A stretch of 18,516 bases of DNA from NCBI GenBank assembly GCA_964353875.1, contig CAYGXU010000063.1, forward strand, positions 1 through 18,516, in the 5' to 3' direction. Source of the stretch: MGNI01 sp964353875. GTDB lineage: Bacteria; Chloroflexota; Anaerolineae; Anaerolineales; E44-bin32. Shown in pieces: positions 9,701 to 15,700 of this stretch (positions within the stretch are counted from its first letter, which is position 1; each line of letters starts with the position of its first letter). The notes under the pieces were generated by a model that was not told the DNA's origin, ran no database searches, and was given only the letters and a program-made list of their open reading frames with translations. The position numbers and the translations under genes were made by a program.

Positions 9701-12700
9701 CGACATCTATGGCGTCTTCCTGAGCAATGATTTCCTTGGCCCGTTGACCATCACCGACACTGGCGCACGCTGGTATGTCGATCGCCTCGGCGTGCATACC
9801 GGCGCGGGAGATGACCACCTCACGCTCTCCGACGCGGGCGGAATTTTGACGGTCAACGCTACCGTGGCAGGGGACGCCGTGCAGCCGTTTTCCTTCCCCA
9901 GCAGCGGCCACGGGCTGGAGTATTTCAACATTTACCTGCATAACGGCGATGACATTTACGACGCCTCCGGTGTGACCACGGATCTGGGCGGCCTTCCGAT
10001 CGTCATCCGCCCCGATGACACCGACAGCAAGGGCAATGACACGCTAACCGGCGGTGCGGCCAATGAAACCTTCTTCTTCTCACGCGCCTGGGGCGATGAT
10101 GTGTTGACCACCGCTGGCAGCGGCGAAGACACGCTCGACTTCCACATCCTCGACGATCCGCTGGCCATCAGCCTGGGCGCCGATGGCGGCGTTTACATCA
10201 ACAGCCTGCTACTCAACACCGACGCCGACGACCCATTGACTGAGATCGATATGCTCACCGGCGTGGACGCCATGGGCACCGTTAAGGCCCAAGATCTGCT
10301 GGTCTATCCCTTTGGCACCAATTCGCTCACGTTCGGGTGGAACAGCATCGAGCGCATCCTGGGCAGCCGGCGCCCCAACGATGTGCTCGCCGGGCGGGAT
10401 GAGCCTTCCCTCTGGCAACTAGGCCTGGACAACCAAAACACCTATACCGCCTTCGGCCATACGATCGTCTTCAAGTACATCGAGGTCTTGCAGGGAGGCG
10501 CGGATGTCGACCTGTTCGATTTCAGGTATGCTGAGCGCCAGCGCTTTGCCGTCAAAGGCGGCGCGGGAGACGATATCTTCCGTTTGCGTGAGGATGTGCT
10601 CATCACCGATATCCCCAGCGCGCCGTACTTCGACTTCGCCCTGCGCTCGGGCTTCAATGGCCAAGACGGGGTGGATATACTCGACTTCAGTTTCTATACC
10701 GTGCTGGTCACCACCGCACGGTTGTACGACGGTCACCTCGACAACATCTACGCGTACAAGATTGTCATCGAGCCGGACGAGTTCGGGGTTCCGCAAGCCC
10801 GCCAGGTGCTCGATCCGACCACGCCGACCACCGGCCGACTGATCAGTATCGAGAGCATGCTTGGCTCGCCGTTCGACGACATCCTGTACGGCGACAACCT
10901 GGATAACATCCTGATCGGCAACGGCGGGAACGATGTCTTGTACGGCTACGGCGGCAACGACCTGTTCGTGGCCGGCAACTTCGATCCCACCCTACCGGCC
11001 GACTTCCTGGCCGGCATCCACACGCCCTACAAGGCCAATCTGCCCGGCGATGACGGCGACGATGTCCTGCACGGCGGGCCAGGCGACGACACCTATATCT
11101 TCGGAGGTTTCAGCTTCGATAGCGCCATTTCCATCGATGCCTGGGGCGTGGATACGATCGTTGAGGTGGATGGCTTCGATACGCTGGACTTTATAGGCCT
11201 GCTGGCGCCGGTCACGGCCGCAGCCGTGAACAACGCCGTGCAGGTCGTCAGTGGGGCGAGCCAATTCAGTCTGCCCGTGATGGGCATCGACTGGGTCATC
11301 GGCACCACCTGGGATGATATCTTCAACTTCGGCCCCGGCGCGCGCTTTGATGGCAAGCTCGATGGCCATACCGGCCTGGATCTGATGAACTTCAGCGCCT
11401 ATCCGGCCGGAATCACCTTTAGGGTGGATGGGGCCGGCACGTTGGATGGCGTTCAGGGCAATGTGCCTCCCATATTGGCCAGCTACGACAACATGGATAA
11501 GCTGATCGGCACCTCTTACGATGATACCTTCATCGGCTCTGAGTTCGATGACACCTTCACCATCTTGTTCGATCGGGTGATCTTTCAGACGGCCGGCGGC
11601 CTGCACTTTGAGTTCACCGACCTGGAGGTACTGGACGCCGCCGGCGGTAGTGACACCTTCGTCATCCCTGAGACCAACCCCGACATCCTCCGCATGCTGG
11701 GCGGCGCGGGCGATGACTTCTTCCTGATGCAATTTGATGCGCTGGTCCCCGGTCAATTGGATGGCCAGGACGGAATCGACACGCTCGATTACACCCTGTA
11801 CGACACGCCTGCCGTTGTCTCGCTGGTCCCAGGCATGGCCACTGGCATTTATGGCGGCTTGGCGGGCGGCATCGTGCGCATCGAGAAGGTCATCGGTTCG
11901 CGCTTCGTCGACTACATCATCGGCACGCAAGGGCCGGACATCCTGGTCGGCAGCGGCAGCGATGACATCATCATCGGCCTGGGCGGCGATGACCTCTACA
12001 TCTTTGCCGACAATTGGGGCAATGACTGGATCATCGAGGAACCCGGCGGCGGCAGCGACACGCTCGACTTCTCACTGGTCACCGCTGACCTGACGATCAC
12101 ACTGACCGCGGACGGCTGGCTGATCTCCGACAGCGCCGGCAACTTGATCACGGTCGGCGCGCTGAGCTTCGATGACCTTGGCAACCCAGTGATCGCCGAG
12201 AACGAGCAGGTCGAGTCCTTCATCGGCGGCCCTGGCTACAATCTGATTGACGTCAGCGCCTGGACCGGCGGTGGCTGGGAGGTCTTCATCACCGGCACGG
12301 GCTCAATCTGCGATTTCGCCGGTACGCTCGAGGACCTCTCCCGCCCCGTGGTTTCCAAGGGCGCCTTCGACAACATCCGCGAGTTCATCGCCAGTGCGAC
12401 CGCAACCAATGACCGCCTGACTGGCGTCGATCTGCCCGGCCAATTCACCTTCGACCCAGCCCAGACCTTCTACACCCTGCAGGGCGTTGCTCCTAACGTC
12501 TTCGTCTTCTCCGAATTCGAAACGGTGCGCGGTGGCGCAGCAGACGACTTCTTCAGCCTGGTCGGGGCGGTTACCGTTCAATCATTTTTGGATGGCCAAG
12601 ATGGCTCCGATACACTCGATTACAGCCAGTTCACCACCTCGGCTATCACAGTCGACCTGTCCACCCCGACTGCCATAGCCCTGGACGGCGGCTTCATCAA

Positions 12701-15700
12701 CATTGAGAACGCCATCGGCACACCATGGAACGATACCTTCACTGGCGACGAACACGACAATATCTTCGAGGGCGGCCTGGGCAACGACACTTACATCTTC
12801 GATGCCGGCTGGGGCAGCGACACCATCACCGATAGCGGCGGCGCGGCCGACACGCTGGACTTCTCGCTATTGACCGGCGACCTGACTGTGCGTGTTTATA
12901 CCGGCAGCCTGACCCTCTCCGATGGGGTCAATACCCTCAACGTCACCCTCAACGTTTTAGAGCAAATCCGCACCGGATCGGGGAACGACCAGTTCATCTT
13001 TATGGACGATGGCGCCCAGGTCTCCGGCGGAACGGGTATGTTCGATGCCGGTACTGGCATCAACCGGCTGGATTACCAGGGTTATACCACCACAACTGCG
13101 AACGTGAACCTCCTACCTCCCCTTGGGACGGCCACGGGCACCAACGGTATCACCGGCTTCCGCGATGTCTACGGCGGCGGCGGGGATGACAACCTAACCG
13201 GTGACGGGGCGGAAAACGTGCTGCGCGGCCTGGGCGGGAACGATACTCTCTTCGGCGGCGGTGGCATCGACACACTCGATGAGTCCTGGACCGGTCTCGA
13301 CTTGTCCATCGATCTGAGCCTGGCTGCCGCGCAGGCCACCGGCATCGGTCTCGATACCATCACCAGCATCGAGAACCTACGCACGGGCTCCGGTAACGAC
13401 CGCCTGGGCAGCAGTGCGGCCGATAACCGCCTGGAAGGCGGTCTTGGGAATGATACCTACTTCTTCTATGACGGCTTTGGTCTTGACACGATTTTCGACA
13501 ATGGCGGTGCGGACGATGCGATCGATTTCTCCGCGGCCATACTGGGCGTGACCTTCGACCTGGGCGCCGACCTGACAGTCTCCGAAGGCGCCAACCTGGT
13601 CACCAACTCTGGCACGGCTATCGAAACCTTGATCGGCAGCCAAGGGGATGACAGCTTCAACTTGGCCGGCGCGCAGAGCGCCAACCTGTTTGGCGGCCTG
13701 GGTGCTGACGCCTTCGTCTTCGCCAACGGCGCCACCCTGACCGGCGCGTTGGATGGTCAGTCTGGGGTCGATACTATCGATTGGGATGCTTACACCAGTG
13801 CCCGAAATGTCGCCCTCGACATACCCGGGCCGGATGGTTTTGCGGGCAGCGAACCCTCCTGTGGGACCTTCAGCAACATCGATGTCCTCATTGGCGGGAA
13901 AACCCCGCTCAGCGACGCCTTGCTTGGAGCAAACCTGCCTTCCATTTGGGATATAAGCGTCAGCACCTATACCGCCGCAGGCCAGACGCTCGGCTTCTCG
14001 CAATTCGAGTTGCTCAACGGCAACAATGACGATGACACCTTCCAGGTCACTGCCCTAAATGACTTCAGCGGAAGCCTGAGCGGCGGCGGTGGCACGGATA
14101 CGCTTGACTATCATCTCTACCCAGCCGACGCCACGGTCAACCTACAAACCATGAAGGCCAGCGGCCTGGCCGGCGCCTTTGCCGGCATCGAGGTCCTGAT
14201 GGGCGGCGCGAATGCTGAAACGCTGATCGGCCAGAACCTGCCGGCGACCTTCACCCTGGACGGCGGTCCCTCCGATCGTTACACCAGCGCGACGCTAACT
14301 ATCGACTTCGTCGACTTCGACATTCTGCGCGGCGGCTCGGCGGCCGACACCTTCCAGCTATTTGCAGACGTGGATTACGACCTGGATGGGAGCGATGGCG
14401 ACGACATCTTCACAATCTCCGATGGTGTAACCTTGACTGGCTACCTCGACGGCGGCTCCGGCTTCAACACGTTTAATCTTTCAGCCTTTAGCCTGCCGCG
14501 CGCTGTGCTCCTCACCGCGCCTGGCGCGCTGGTCGGCTGCGATGGTCAGGACACCAGCCTGACGGCTGGATTCCGCAACATTACGATGCTGATTGCGACC
14601 GCGGCGCTCACGGATAGCCTGCAGGGCGCTGATCAAGACGCCATCTGGAGCTTCGGCGTCCGCAATACTTTCAGCTCCTCCGGTCGGACGCTCGAGTTCC
14701 GTGATTTTGAATTCTACACGGGCGGCTCAGGCAATGACACCTTCGTTCTCGCCGATGGCGCGACGATCCCGGGCATCGTGGACGCTGCAGCTGGCGTGGA
14801 CACCCTCGACCTCTCCGCTTACACAACCGATGTCTACATCAACCTGGAGACCGGCGAAGCCACTGGAATCAACAATGGCTTGCCCGGCTCGGCCCTCAAC
14901 TTCGAGAACGCCCGCGGCGGTCGCGGGAATGACATCCTTATTGGGAACAGCCAGGACAATATCCTTGAGGGAAATGAAGGCGACGACCTGCTCGATGGCC
15001 GCGATGGGGATGATACCCTTTACACCGGTCCGGGTGTCGATATTCTAATTGGCGGCCCTGGGATCGACACTGGTGTGATTCACTGGCTATCGCGGTATAC
15101 GATCCCATTCAACGATGTGGAGATTTTGATCTTCCTGATGCCTCCAACGAAACCGAAACCCCCATTCCTGCCTGTGGTACTGATCCTGGTGGACAGCGGT
15201 GATCTGGCTGAATTAAGCTGCATCGACTGTGTTGGGTTTATCCTGCGTCTGCAGAACGGTGATCAGGCCTACTTCACACCCGTCGTCGGTAAGCGTGCCA
15301 GCCTGACACGTCTTGCCCCTGCCGAACTGCCTGGGCGCTTGCCCTTTGACCTTGCCTTCGTCCACACCATGCGGGTACAGGTCTGGAACGGCTCGCAGGT
15401 CGTCCGCACCACCAATAGCCTGTTCAGGGTTTCGTTCGTCCTGCCAAAGTGGCTGGGGAACCTCGACTTCGCTATCCTATATTGGAATGAATATGCCAAT
15501 GGTGGCTGGGGTGGCTGGGAGGAGGTAGCATCCAGGCGAGGCGTGGCACGTCTGACCGGTCAGCGCCTGGATCGCCAGGAAGCCTGGGTGAACCGTACCG
15601 GGCTGTACCTGCTGGTGGTCCGCTCCCTGACCAAACCTCTGACTTGCAGTGGCAAATTGACGCTTTCCCTCCCCAACGCTGACATGCTCATGGTCCGGTG

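Larger units (their letters stand above)
9450..15071 (+). repeat. Mosaic of recurring non-RTX modules between RTX blocks
   Basis: Three modules recur. (1) 'DTLDFS/DTLDYS-x-Y' followed by a VxL strand occurs about 16 times here and twice before 2400. (2) 'W-G-x-D-T-I' before DTLDFS occurs near 10090, 11140, 12015, 12810 and, as FGLDTI, 13480. (3) 'LPxxW/F...TYT-x-x-G-x-T-L-x-F-x-x-FE-x-L-x-GG-x-x-DDTF' occurs near 10400, 11530, 12430, 13930, 14230 and 14640. The order usually runs RTX, module 2, module 1, module 3. At DNA level the 15-mer GACACGCTCGACTTC is identical at 9501, 10128 and 12057. The modules are divergent in protein sequence, so they are old duplications. Confidence 0.8.

Noticed and set aside
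8343..9941. 532-codon open frame on the minus strand, and similar ones at 2031-3005 and 10992-11930
   Set aside because: They are antisense shadows of the giant gene. GC-rich repeated GGC/GAC codons leave few stops on the other strand, and the translations mirror the RTX pattern.
9117..15071. CRISPR array or tandem DNA repeats
   Set aside because: The repetition is at protein level (nine-residue and longer modules). DNA copies are divergent and irregular, with no identical repeat-spacer pattern.
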